Of a stretch of 30,741 bases of DNA, positions 1-6,745 are shown one piece after another. The DNA is from a virus. The stretch spans positions 1 to 30,741 of the IMG/VR virus record IMGVR_UViG_3300025815_000067; one strand, given 5' to 3'. The first letter of the stretch is position 1, and the number at the start of each line of letters is the position of its first letter. The position numbers and the translations under genes were made by a program. The notes beneath the pieces are model-generated. The model ran no database searches. It was not told the DNA's origin and saw only the letters and a list, made by a program, of their open reading frames with translations.

Positions 1-16
1 CCCTCTTCATTTATTC

Positions 17-36
17 TGATGTAGTCGATTACATCA
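17..36. promoter_or_regulatory. Operator-like 20-bp palindrome
   Basis: TGATGTAGTCGATTACATCA is its own reverse complement except for one mismatched pair flanking the central TCGA. No T-run follows on either strand, so it does not look like a terminator. The symmetry suits a dimeric DNA-binding protein. The bound factor and the regulated gene are unknown; a leftward gene just outside the window is possible. Confidence 0.35.
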
Positions 37-181
37 AAAACCAAATAGTTGAGTAAGTAGTATAAATGGAATTACCTAATCTCAACAACATATCATCCTA
101 ACAGTGTACCATGCCTATAACTTTAAACGAAAAACTAAAAAGTTATAAATATAGTTAAGTTAAGGTATCGGTATCCCTACC

Positions 182-213
182 GAAAAAGAATGGGGGCTTT
201 CACACCCTCCATT
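182..213 (-). terminator. Intrinsic terminator of the leftward replication operon
   Basis: Read on the minus strand, AATGG-A-GGG pairs with CCCCCATT (8 bp with one bulged A) around the loop TGTGAAAG, followed by CTTTTTC. It lies about 70 bp past the stop of the last leftward gene. The loop is identical to that of the terminator at 9261-9295 although the stems differ. Confidence 0.65.
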
Positions 214-285
214 CATAAGGAATACTAAATGAAAATACACTACCAAAATAGTTTCTCTAGTATGTAGCGTAGAATCGGGTCTTTA

Positions 286-579
286 TCAAAAGGGCAGTGC
301 TGCCTCAACCGCTGCTGCTGGAGCATCGGCATCTTCCCGTTCCGCTACGGTCACGGCTCCTTCAGTGTACACTACACGTCCGTTGCCTAAATATACTTTT
401 GGTTCTCCTGCCTCTCGCTGTTCCTTCGATTGGCTCATTGCAATACTAGCATTGTTTCCAAATCTAGTTTCATCATTAATGAACACGGTAACGTTGGCAT
501 ACGTGCCTTTTTTACCAGTTACTAATGCGTCTTTAGGGATTTTTGTTACGTCTATTGAAGCGTTTATAATTGTCGCCAT
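286..579 (-). CDS. Small single-stranded-DNA-binding-like protein
   Basis: The 97-residue product is short for a bacterial SSB (usually 150-180), but it has an N-terminal stretch compatible with part of an OB fold (MATIINASIDVTKIP, then GKKGTYANVTVFIND) and an acidic, low-complexity C-terminus ending in ALPF. That end resembles the hydrophobic tip (usually IPF) by which SSBs recruit replication and repair proteins. It is the last gene of the leftward operon, directly after the helicase, and it has its own candidate promoter at 609-640. The likely role is coating single-stranded DNA during phage replication or recombination. The SSB call rests on size, tip and position; no OB fold could be modelled. 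Confidence 0.55.
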   Translation of the reverse strand: MATIINASIDVTKIPKDALVTGKKGTYANVTVFINDETRFGNNASIAMSQSKEQREAGEPKVYLGNGRVVYTEGAVTVAEREDADAPAAAVEAALPF

Positions 580-608
580 TTTTCTTTGATTAAGTTATAG
601 TTGAAGTT

Positions 609-640
609 TAAATATAGATGAGTGAGTGAAGAAAGTCAAT
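609..640 (-). promoter_or_regulatory. Bacteroidota-type promoter for the SSB-like gene
   Basis: On the minus strand, ATTG (637-640) is separated by 20 bp from TATATTTA (609-616), close to the Bacteroidota -33/-7 pattern (TTG, then TAnnTTTG). Transcription would start near 602, about 23 bp before the gene start. It lies in the 63-bp gap after the helicase stop and would allow the SSB-like gene to be expressed more strongly than the rest of the operon. Confidence 0.45.
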
Positions 641-642
641 AA

Positions 643-1878
643 CTAAATTTTTAGCCCTAAGTCTTTGTGGTGTAAAAGTTTGATGCGTTCATGAGTGAGC
701 TGTCCTCGCCTGCTCTTCACAACCTTAACGAACACACTTTCATAGGAGTGAACGTCACCGTCTCTCCAGCCCTTTACCTTGAGGTCACCAAACCCATCCA
801 TCAGGATAAGGGACTCGACCATGTTAGGTCGGAACACTGAGGTCATACAATGAGCTACATTCTTAATAACCTGCGCCCATTGAGCGTCCTTGTACTTAGG
901 CTCTAGTTGCCACCCTGAACGGTTGTATTCGGATATAGTAACTTGGCTAGGTACGATGACCAACACGTTGAGTTCCTTTGCTATCTGCTTTAGTATCTTG
1001 GTTACATAGTTAATCTCTAGGGTTCTCGAATCGAACCTGCCTTGAGCATATACCTCTTGCACATAGTCAATGACCACGAAGTCAAGACCACCCTCAATTT
1101 TTGCTAGACGGCACAGACGTTTGATTTCGTCTATGTCATCGGTAGTATCCACTATGCGCACGTTATCAGCGTGAGCCACTGCTTGTAGGGCTAACTGAGT
1201 AGCCGTGTTCACGTCATAATCTTCCATTTGGAACCACAGACCCTGATAGCCCTGTACGGCTAACCTAGAGGCTAGGAACGTTGACCATTGGGTCTTTCCG
1301 TGCCCTGAGTCGGCTAGTATCACGTTTATGTCGCCCTTGTGTAGACCAACGTGTTGATACAGTTGATTATCTATTTTTTGCTCACCCGTTATCAGCTTCT
1401 CCTTCTTGGGCTGGGACTGTTCTCGCTCGAAGATTTGCGTTGGGGTCAGCGCATCTACTGGGGTAGCCTCGTCTAGCTCGCCACTTAGCTTATCTATCTG
1501 CATCATCAACTCATCCATCGTGGTGGACGGGTTATGAGCGAGCTGGGTAGCTTGGGTCAAGGACTTGGTTAGCTTTCGCCTGTCAGCGGTGTCCTTTAGG
1601 ATACGAGCATACCCCTTGATGTCGTGCTCAGAGGTTCGCTGGTGCATCTGCAACTCAAGAAGGTAGTCGGAGCTATAATTGTCTAGCCTAGCTGCTAGGG
1701 TATCCTCATTGAACAGGATGCCCTCTGCGTGTTGCTGACACGCTTCTAAGTAAATGGGGTGTAGATTAGGGAAGTGGGTAGCGTCCGTTACATTGAATAT
1801 AAGGTCTCTATATTCTCTACTAGCAATGAGCGTACCAACCAGCACTTCCTCTAAGTGCCTTTGGTCTAATTCGCTCAT
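643..1878 (-). CDS. DnaB-like replicative helicase
   Basis: This 411-residue protein has the DnaB layout: an N-terminal helical domain (about 1-105), a linker, and a RecA-like ATPase domain. Walker A is DSGHGKT (190-196), a putative catalytic Glu lies in FQMED (216-220), Walker B is FVVIDY (267-272), and PSQV (310-313) sits where DnaB has its H3 glutamine. It should unwind the fork as a hexamer, loaded by the initiator encoded at 4785-5438. It is slightly shorter than bacterial DnaB (about 450-470). The start overlaps the upstream stop in ATGA, indicating translational coupling. The family call is firm from motif order and spacing. Confidence 0.9.
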   Translation of the reverse strand: MSELDQRHLEEVLVGTLIASREYRDLIFNVTDATHFPNLHPIYLEACQQHAEGILFNEDTLAARLDNYSSDYLLELQMHQRTSEHDIKGYARILKDTADRRKLTKSLTQATQLAHNPSTTMDELMMQIDKLSGELDEATPVDALTPTQIFEREQSQPKKEKLITGEQKIDNQLYQHVGLHKGDINVILADSGHGKTQWSTFLASRLAVQGYQGLWFQMEDYDVNTATQLALQAVAHADNVRIVDTTDDIDEIKRLCRLAKIEGGLDFVVIDYVQEVYAQGRFDSRTLEINYVTKILKQIAKELNVLVIVPSQVTISEYNRSGWQLEPKYKDAQWAQVIKNVAHCMTSVFRPNMVESLILMDGFGDLKVKGWRDGDVHSYESVFVKVVKSRRGQLTHERIKLLHHKDLGLKI

Positions 1879-2114
1879 AGAAGTTCCTTAGCCTTGACTC
1901 TTCCGTATGGGGTTAGTGAATAGGTGGATGGGTGCTTGTTGTCAGAGACCATTACACCCGACTGTATCAAGCTACATATCGTTGAAAAGGTTGTCCAATA
2001 CTTGTCGTGACCCTCTATGGTCATCATAGGCTCTATGTCTTTATAGGAAGCCTTTCCTTGCTCTTGTAATAATTTTAGTATGTGTAGTTCATTTAGTGTC
2101 ATCTTTTTTCTCAT
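1875..2114 (-). CDS. Small winged-helix-like protein between nuclease and helicase
   Basis: The 79-residue product is predicted all-helical, with a possible winged-helix pattern (TLNELHILKLLQEQGKASYKDI, then SGVMVSDNK..TYSLTPYGR). The wing-like end 'YSLTPYGRVKAKELL' is typical of small phage HTH proteins. It overlaps the upstream nuclease gene by 26 bp and the helicase start by 4 bp, so it is co-translated with them. An alternative ATG at 2102 (MTLNEL) is equally possible. By position it could be a DNA-binding accessory or helicase partner, but that is inference from neighbours only. Confidence 0.6.
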   Translation of the reverse strand: MRKKMTLNELHILKLLQEQGKASYKDIEPMMTIEGHDKYWTTFSTICSLIQSGVMVSDNKHPSTYSLTPYGRVKAKELL

Positions 2115-2511
2115 TAGTTTTTCTTAAATCTCTTTTAGTTACGGTTCCATTTTTGTTGAATGTGTGGGTGACCCATCCTTTACGGTCATACCACGTCATT
2201 GCAAGAACCCTAATATATCTACTAGCAAAGTTCCTAGCAAAACGAATATACGGTTTTTGTGTGGGAGGTTTGTTCGTCTTGATTTGTACGAGCCAAACGT
2301 TACTCCCATCCATCGCTATAATATCGAACCCATCGAATCTAGGCTCGTTACACGAACATTCTAGGTTCCAACACTTAGTGCAGAGCCCAGCGAATAGGTC
2401 TTTGGATTTTCGAAAGCGACCACCCAGCTCTACCTCATCCACTATCATTCCCTTATCGTGGAAGAAGGCTATGGCTTTAGTGACGGTTCTGCGACCTTTG
2501 GCTTTGGACAT
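2089..2511 (-). CDS. PD-(D/E)XK nuclease, Holliday-junction-resolvase-like, with Cys cluster
   Basis: The 140-residue protein carries the core pattern of small phage PD-(D/E)XK nucleases: a basic N-terminal helix, RKSKDLF (34-40), GFDIIA (61-66), a turn, then WLVQIKT (73-79), giving Asp63 and the Q-x-K pair at 76-78. Unusually, a cysteine cluster (C44, C47, C52, C54) sits between the KDLF and FDIIA segments, where relatives usually run straight through. It may bind a metal. A branched-DNA or Holliday-junction nuclease is most likely. It starts on the stop of the next nuclease gene (TGATG). Another DNA-end nuclease is possible. Confidence 0.7.
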   Translation of the reverse strand: MSKAKGRRTVTKAIAFFHDKGMIVDEVELGGRFRKSKDLFAGLCTKCWNLECSCNEPRFDGFDIIAMDGSNVWLVQIKTNKPPTQKPYIRFARNFASRYIRVLAMTWYDRKGWVTHTFNKNGTVTKRDLRKTNEKKDDTK

Positions 2512-3053
2512 CAGCTAGAATAATCGTTGCTAATATAATAATCGAGGCTATCAACATATTCACCTTCTCTGTCTAGTTTTATTAGGGTGTGATTAATTTT
2601 TGGTAGGCTCGTGTTAGGTAGGAGCCACCCTGCTGCGTTGCCCTCCACTGAGTTTCCAGTGGTTGGAATGTCTACGTTCTCACACAAGAAATTTCTAAGT
2701 TCTCTTGTCTTGAACACATATAAGCGGTACGTATTATCGGGCATCAGAAAGAAGTACGCATACTTATCTGACTTGGTTTTGAAGATACCACTAGGCTCAA
2801 ACTGCTTAGTATTGAACATCTCAATGTAGAAGTTGAATCCGTTCTTGTTTCTCAGAAACATACCCGTTACGTCTAGTTTTACCTCTATCAAAACCGTTCT
2901 ACCTTCTGGTGTTATTGCTTTTATGTCCCAATCTGGAAATCGTTTAGGAGGGGCGGAGAAACACTCATAGCCTAACCCTGTTAAGTAGTTAGCTAAGAGT
3001 GCCTCGCCCTTTTCGCCATTCTTATTTAGCACGTTTGAAGTCCTCTGACTCAT
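2511..3053 (-). CDS. Second PD-(D/E)XK nuclease
   Basis: The catalytic core is visible as GEKGEALLANYL (helix with a conserved Glu), RFPDWDIKA (Pro-Asp and a second Asp), a hairpin, then VLIEVKLD with the E-x-K pair. This is the full PD-(D/E)XK signature near the N-terminus, followed by about 110 residues of unassigned mixed sequence. I chose the ATG at 3053 (180 residues); a GTG at 3068 would add five residues (MCLAK). The gene overlaps the end of the 145-residue gene by about 30 bp, so expression is coupled. The substrate is unknown; structure-specific nuclease or resolvase roles both fit this operon. Confidence 0.75.
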   Translation of the reverse strand: MSQRTSNVLNKNGEKGEALLANYLTGLGYECFSAPPKRFPDWDIKAITPEGRTVLIEVKLDVTGMFLRNKNGFNFYIEMFNTKQFEPSGIFKTKSDKYAYFFLMPDNTYRLYVFKTRELRNFLCENVDIPTTGNSVEGNAAGWLLPNTSLPKINHTLIKLDREGEYVDSLDYYISNDYSS

Positions 3054-3459
3054 CTTCGCTAAACACACCCTCTGAGTAGAACCCAGTGATTTGTAGAACG
3101 GCTCTCGCTTTTGCTCGCTTTTCAGCGGTCTCTACTGGATAGTGGGGTAACGCACCGCCAGTTTTCTTAGTTTTTATAGGACAGTTGTAGTGATTGGCTG
3201 TGCCATAAGACTCTACGGTATATACCTCACCGTTTGCATCTAATTTTTCGGCAGTAGCCTTGATACAACAGTTTTCCTGTCCCTCAGTTAGTTCGGGCAC
3301 AACCTCATAGGTTACGGTAATTTTGTCGTGCGCCATAATCTTCTCTACGCCTGTTCGGGTGATGATAATGAACCCTTGATATGGGTGCTTGAAGAAGTCC
3401 TTGCCAGTGAGTTTGTATCTCTCGGCTAATAGTTTAAGTGTGTTTTGTTCTGTGCTCAT
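3022..3459 (-). CDS. Conserved phage protein next to RecE-like exonuclease; possible annealing factor
   Basis: The 145-residue protein opens with a helical segment (LLAERYKLTGKDFFKHP), then QGFIIITRTGVEKIM, a beta-rich middle, and a characteristic helix near the C-terminus, ETAEKRAKARAVLQITG, followed by acidic FSEDESEDF. I recall proteins with this pattern (GFyIITr.GiekI ... mAEKRA.sRaVL) in phages of Bacteroidota, without assigned function. It overlaps the RecE-like gene by 4 bp (ATGA). RecE-type exonucleases usually work with a strand-annealing protein, and no RecT, Bet, Erf or Sak homologue is otherwise visible, so this gene is the best local candidate. That role is inference. Confidence 0.6.
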   Translation of the reverse strand: MSTEQNTLKLLAERYKLTGKDFFKHPYQGFIIITRTGVEKIMAHDKITVTYEVVPELTEGQENCCIKATAEKLDANGEVYTVESYGTANHYNCPIKTKKTGGALPHYPVETAEKRAKARAVLQITGFYSEGVFSEDESEDFKRAK

Positions 3460-4298
3460 AATAGTGTAATTGTATTAGTATTAGGTAAGCCCATTTCGGC
3501 TTGTTTTGGGTTGTTTTTCCACTCACCGATGCGATACTTAATCACATTCAGCTCCTTGAGTGCGTTCATCTGTGTTTCGGGGTTTAGCCCATACACCGCT
3601 GTATTAAAGGGGTATTGCTTTTCTATTGCAACAAAATAAAAGTCATCCACTAGGATGCCCATCACATCACAATAAAATGCTGCTTGTAGGTCGTATCGGT
3701 ACTTCCAAAAGTCCGAGCGAAAGGATTTTTCACTAGCGTCCCTACATGACTTCCAATCTAGGATAGCCATTGGCTCCTCATTTCGGACGAGCAATCGGTC
3801 AGGTCTAACTCGATACTTCAGGCCATGCAGGTCTTCCTCCTCGGTCAGGAACGAGTATTCGTCCCATGACTCCGATGGCTCATACATATTGTATATTTCC
3901 TTAACCGCATCGTTATTAGTCATAGACTGATACATATATTGAATCGTGTACATATCATCCTCTGATATAGCCACCTGATTTTCGTCAAGAGAGCACTCAA
4001 AGTCCCTCTTATAGGTCTTGTAGTCCTTGGTCATAGTGGGGCTCGTAATGTCGGGTCTCCTCTCAAGGATTTTTGCTATTATCTCAGAGTCCTTGAACAC
4101 CTTGAAGCGCTTGTGGAACTCCTGACTATCCTCGAAGTAGGTGTGCATAGCATCACCAAACAGCAGGGCTTGGCTCGGCTCAATGGGTTGTAGTGCCTTA
4201 GCAATGGAGTGCTTAGCTACGCTCTTAACGAATGAGCTAGATATATAGTCCTTTAGTGCATGGTAATCAGCGTTAGACATATTACTATAGGTCTTCAT
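3456..4298 (-). CDS. RecE-like PD-(D/E)XK exonuclease
   Basis: This 280-residue protein has the ordered motifs of the RecE/RecB-type exonuclease domain: an N-terminal helix with HALKDYISSSF, G-D-A-M-H (48-52), an Asp at 168 in RVRPDRLL, the D-x-K pair at 181-183 in AILDWKS, and Q-x-x-x-Y (205-209) in DLQAAFY. It should resect double-stranded ends to expose single strands for annealing-based recombination or concatemer formation. Its length suits a free-standing catalytic domain. A strong ribosome site (AGGAGGT) lies just before the ATG, inside the upstream gene. Which protein acts as partner recombinase is not settled. Confidence 0.8.
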   Translation of the reverse strand: MKTYSNMSNADYHALKDYISSSFVKSVAKHSIAKALQPIEPSQALLFGDAMHTYFEDSQEFHKRFKVFKDSEIIAKILERRPDITSPTMTKDYKTYKRDFECSLDENQVAISEDDMYTIQYMYQSMTNNDAVKEIYNMYEPSESWDEYSFLTEEEDLHGLKYRVRPDRLLVRNEEPMAILDWKSCRDASEKSFRSDFWKYRYDLQAAFYCDVMGILVDDFYFVAIEKQYPFNTAVYGLNPETQMNALKELNVIKYRIGEWKNNPKQAEMGLPNTNTITLL

Positions 4299-4530
4299 CG
4301 TGTACCTCCTGCGGAAAGTTGTTAATGGATATTATGGGCTCCTCAAAGGCTCTCAGGAATCCCTCTATCTTAAAGATAAGCTCCTCTGGGTCTTCTGACA
4401 TCATAGTCTCTGGCATCTTAGTAAACTCGGTTGGGGTGTCCCCACCCTCATAGTACACCTCGTGAAAGGAGTAGATTTTTTGCTTGCCCGAATCATCGAG
4501 CATTAATCGGTAGTTCCAAGTATTTTTCAT
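4285..4530 (-). CDS. Small hypothetical early protein
   Basis: I do not recognise this 81-residue acidic protein. It has an N-terminal beta-like part (WNYRLMLDDSGKQKIYSFHEVYYE) and a helical part (DPEELIFKIEGFLRAF). GGAGGAATAC precedes the start, a good ribosome site located inside the upstream gene. It overlaps both neighbours (38 bp upstream, 14 bp downstream) and is the second gene of the leftward operon, so it is probably made early. No function can be assigned. Confidence 0.7.
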   Translation of the reverse strand: MKNTWNYRLMLDDSGKQKIYSFHEVYYEGGDTPTEFTKMPETMMSEDPEELIFKIEGFLRAFEEPIISINNFPQEVHDEDL

Positions 4531-4684
4531 ACTGTATTCCTCCAGTTGTTTTTTGTTGGTTTAATTTAGCCGAGTGTAGGCACACCTCAAATGCCCTTAT
4601 GTAGGCACGGGTATACTCATCGGGGTTAGGTAGAGAGCGCAAGCCAGATAGGAATGCGTTCATAAATTGTATGTGTTCTTCCAT
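4493..4684 (-). CDS. First gene of the leftward operon, small hypothetical protein
   Basis: This 63-residue protein is mostly helical (MEEHIQFMNAFLSGL, then EYTRAYIRAFEVCLHSAKLN) with a short polar tail. I do not recognise it. AAAGGATAC lies upstream of the ATG as a ribosome site, and the divergent promoter at 4717-4747 begins the transcript about 25 bp earlier. First genes of such operons are often small modulators, but nothing in the sequence shows a specific role. Confidence 0.7.
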   Translation of the reverse strand: MEEHIQFMNAFLSGLRSLPNPDEYTRAYIRAFEVCLHSAKLNQQKTTGGIQYEKYLELPINAR

Positions 4685-4716
4685 TGATTGTATCCTTTGT
4701 GGTTCTTGATTGTGGA

Positions 4717-4747
4717 TAAATTTATAAAAAAGTATTGAGTATCCAAA
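4717..4747 (-). promoter_or_regulatory. Leftward early promoter
   Basis: On the minus strand TTTG (4744-4747) and TAAATTTA (4717-4724) are spaced by 19 bp, matching the Bacteroidota -33/-7 arrangement except for the last base. It would start the replication/recombination operon near 4711. Its -33 box lies inside the spacer of the rightward promoter. Confidence 0.55.
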
Positions 4748-4763
4748 ATTATTTTTATATTCG
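4734..4763 (+). promoter_or_regulatory. Rightward early promoter of the initiator gene
   Basis: ATTG (4734-4737) and TATATTCG (4756-4763) are spaced by 18 bp, one mismatch from TAnnTTTG. The transcript would begin near 4770, leaving a leader of about 15 nt with AAGGAAAAC before the ATG at 4785. The element interlocks with the leftward promoter, so only one polymerase should bind at a time. Confidence 0.5.
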
Positions 4764-4784
4764 AGTAAACAAATAAGGAAAACT

Positions 4785-5438
4785 ATGCTAGAAGTACCGA
4801 ATCACACACAAATACCCAACATAATAATTGATAGGCACATGGCTGAGCTGTCCCACGCCCAGTTCAAGGTGCTGATGGCTATATGCCGAAAGACCATTGG
4901 GTGGCACAAGCAATCGGACTATATAAGTATATCTCAGATAGTGGAGCTAGCTGGGGTATCTAACAAGACCGTAGTGGGAGCCATTAAGCAACTAGAGAAG
5001 AAGGGATTCATTGTTACCCAGAAGACCAACAGGTCAACCACCCTAATCACCATTAACTATGAGGTAACTAGTGTAGTGAGTACACCAACTAGTGTAATGG
5101 CTACACCACCTAGTGTAGTGAGTACACCAGTAACTAGTGTAGTGAGTACACACACAAAAGAAACTATAAATAAAGAAGAGAGTAGTATACCCACCCTTGA
5201 GGATGTCATAGAATATTTTAATGGGAATGGGTACACTACGGATAGTGCTAGGAAGATGTATGATTATTATCAGGCATCGGTTACTAGTAATCGTCAGAGG
5301 TATTGGAAGGACAGTAGGGGGAACACAGTGAAGAGCTGGAGGCAGAAAGCTCAATCGGTTTGGTTTAAGCCTGAGAATAAGAAAAAGGATGGAGATAGCT
5401 GGGAGGCTCAGGGATTTTCACCAGTGGTTATCAGATAG
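4785..5438 (+). CDS. Replication initiator / helicase loader, lambda-O-like, containing the origin
   Basis: The 217-residue protein has three parts: an N-terminal winged-helix domain (about 1-94) starting VPNHTQIPNIIIDRHMAEL and including LSHAQFKVLMAICRKTIGW, as in phage O-type initiators; a linker (95-123) made of repeated T-S-V-V-S-T-P units; and a C-terminal domain (about 137-205) with a pattern common in phage initiators and helicase loaders (VIEYF ... ARKMYDYYQ ... KSWRQKAQSVWF). It should bind the iterons in its own gene and bring the DnaB-like helicase. AAGGAAAAC precedes the ATG. The repeated linker is explained better by DNA-level origin function than by protein structure. Confidence 0.8.
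   Translation: MLEVPNHTQIPNIIIDRHMAELSHAQFKVLMAICRKTIGWHKQSDYISISQIVELAGVSNKTVVGAIKQLEKKGFIVTQKTNRSTTLITINYEVTSVVSTPTSVMATPPSVVSTPVTSVVSTHTKETINKEESSIPTLEDVIEYFNGNGYTTDSARKMYDYYQASVTSNRQRYWKDSRGNTVKSWRQKAQSVWFKPENKKKDGDSWEAQGFSPVVIR
5067..5152 (+). repeat. Four iterons, probable replication origin
   Basis: Four copies of a 20-bp unit (ACTAGTGTAGTGAGTACACC) start at 5067, 5088, 5109 and 5133. Each has the dyad GTGTA-N5-TACAC. Copy 2 differs in the five spacer bases (ATGGC for GTGAG), changing two amino acids, yet both dyad arms stay intact, which suggests selection on DNA. An A-rich stretch (about 5153-5185) follows, as beside the lambda origin iterons. Spacing is 21, 21 and 24 bp, about two helical turns. 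Confidence 0.75.
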
Positions 5439-5624
5439 GGATTTCTGCCTAGGGATTTCTACTCTAGATTTCTACTGTGGGTTATTAATATAATATCCTA
5501 AATGTAAAAGAATGTAAATAAGGGTAAAAATTGCATATTTTTAATAAAAATGTTGTTTTGCCAATTGCATATGTCAGAAACTCTTTGTAGCTTATCCTTT
5601 GAACATTAACGAATAAGGAATACT
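5439..5624 (+). promoter_or_regulatory. Intergenic block A: repeats and candidate promoter
   Basis: Three GATTTCTRC units (5440-5448, 5454-5462, 5467-5475) lie right after the initiator stop. GTAAAAGAATGTAAA follows at 5504-5518; its exact inverted copy is at 7500-7514. Two TTGCATAT motifs follow. A weak promoter candidate is ATTG (5564-5567), 20 bp, TAGCTTAT (5588-5595); a nearby TATCCTTTG could be an alternative -7 region. The leader ends in AAGGAATACT before the next ATG. Confidence 0.45.
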
Positions 5625-6470
5625 ATGATTGAGCAAAAGATTCAGATAATAGATGAGATGATTAGTAAGCAAGATGAGGCTTACAAAGAAGCAAGCGAGG
5701 AGTATTATCGGACACTAGAAACCGCAAACACTACCTTTTGTAAGGCGATAGAAAAGCACTTTGAAGAGGTGCTATCTACGGATGACACGCTATCCTTGGA
5801 GGCAGAGTTGGATTGGCGAAGTTTGTTTGTTTCGGTACGAACAAGGCGACCCGAAGATGAGAGGGACACACCAATAATACACCTCACATTTGAAAGTGAG
5901 TCCGAATATTGGTTGGATTTAAGTGGTCAATTTATTAACGCATCATTAGAGTTGGTTAATAACTCAGGGTCATCAGAGGTTGATTTTGGATTATATAGGC
6001 TAATAATCATCGGTGAAATGGCTAAGGTTCTAACCCTTAAAAAGGATGGTATCCTAGAGGAACTCAATAAGATTTTGTCTTATTGGATTGAGCCTCTTCA
6101 GAAGTACGATAAAGCAAGGGATACCATAAGGGATAATCATGGGGCACTAAAAAGTGAGAGGAACCAAGCCCTCCTAGATGAGGCTAAGAAATTACTCCAT
6201 AATGAGGGACTAAAATTTAGCCTTGATAAGAAAGGTTCCTTCGAGATTAATAGAGATGAAGTTGTTAGGCATATTCGTCACGTAAGGATTGTGGAACTCA
6301 GCAAATCGGGTAAGACCGCAACCGTTGAGGTTCAGCAAGAATTAGGTTGGAATAATGAACTCACACAAACCACCTATAAAAAGGTTAGGGTAGCTAACCT
6401 AGAGTGCCTACATTGGCAGTACCGAGATTATGTATTAGAACCACAACTAGAAGATTGGGAGTTAGTATGA
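5625..6470 (+). CDS. Hypothetical early protein with coiled-coil N-terminus
   Basis: I do not recognise this 281-residue protein. The first 45 residues form a likely coiled coil (IQIIDEMISKQDEAYKEASE). A beta-rich central part follows (WRSLFVSVRTRR, IIHLTFESESEYWLDLSG), then a helical stretch (about 130-195) and a final beta-rich part (HVRIVELSKSGKTATVEV). No signal peptide or membrane segment is visible. It opens the rightward early block with a clear AAGGAATAC leader, and its stop overlaps the next start in ATGA. The mixture suggests a cytoplasmic structural or binding role, without further support. Confidence 0.75.
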   Translation: MIEQKIQIIDEMISKQDEAYKEASEEYYRTLETANTTFCKAIEKHFEEVLSTDDTLSLEAELDWRSLFVSVRTRRPEDERDTPIIHLTFESESEYWLDLSGQFINASLELVNNSGSSEVDFGLYRLIIIGEMAKVLTLKKDGILEELNKILSYWIEPLQKYDKARDTIRDNHGALKSERNQALLDEAKKLLHNEGLKFSLDKKGSFEINRDEVVRHIRHVRIVELSKSGKTATVEVQQELGWNNELTQTTYKKVRVANLECLHWQYRDYVLEPQLEDWELV

Positions 6471-6745
6471 AAGTAGAATTAATTACTCATAAATATGAGG
6501 ATGGAAAAGTGTACGCAGTTGGCTACACAATGGTAGCTGAATCTGATGATGAAAAAGGTATCGTGAATACGATAAGGAACATAAACTTCTTCGGCAGTCC
6601 GAGATATAATGGGAGGCGTAGAGGTAATGATACTGATGATGCAGGATTATTGTCTTGGGTAGAAGAAGAGTTTAAGAGTAATAGATTCAAGCTGAATCTA
6701 GAAACAAACATGATGGAACCTAGGGATGAGGAGGATATATTATGA
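6467..6745 (+). CDS. Small hypothetical early protein
   Basis: The start is placed at ATG 6467, which overlaps the preceding stop (ATGA); the frame is open further upstream, but that part lies inside the previous gene. The 92-residue product begins with beta-like MKVELITHKYEDGKVYAVGY and has a glycine/arginine-rich loop (SPRYNGRRRGND) before a helical, acidic C-terminus. I know no family for it. It also overlaps the next gene by 4 bp, so the three genes from 5625 are translationally coupled. Confidence 0.65.
   Translation: MKVELITHKYEDGKVYAVGYTMVAESDDEKGIVNTIRNINFFGSPRYNGRRRGNDTDDAGLLSWVEEEFKSNRFKLNLETNMMEPRDEEDIL

Larger units (their letters stand above)
1..285. other. Non-coding left end: palindrome, hairpin and operon terminator
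   Basis: No convincing gene lies here. From left to right I see a near-perfect 20-bp palindrome (17-36), a small hairpin (168-183, arms TCGGTA/TACCGA with loop TCCC) and the terminator of the leftward operon (182-213). A leftward ATG at position 10 runs out of the window after a few codons and cannot be judged. A 12-codon rightward ORF at 229-267 has a leader like those of the early genes but is too short to call. Confidence 0.5.

Noticed and set aside
229-267. 12-codon ORF with a good AAGGAATACT leader
   Set aside because: Too short to support, no promoter seen upstream, and it lies just beyond the leftward terminator.
365-377. GTGTA-N3-TACAC in the SSB-like gene, similar to the origin iterons
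   Set aside because: The spacing is 3 rather than 5, flanks differ, and there is only one copy; probably chance.
2096-2518. Long ORF on the plus strand opposite the 140-residue nuclease
   Set aside because: It mirrors the nuclease gene, lacks a ribosome site, and has no recognisable domain; the minus-strand frame has a nuclease core and operon context.
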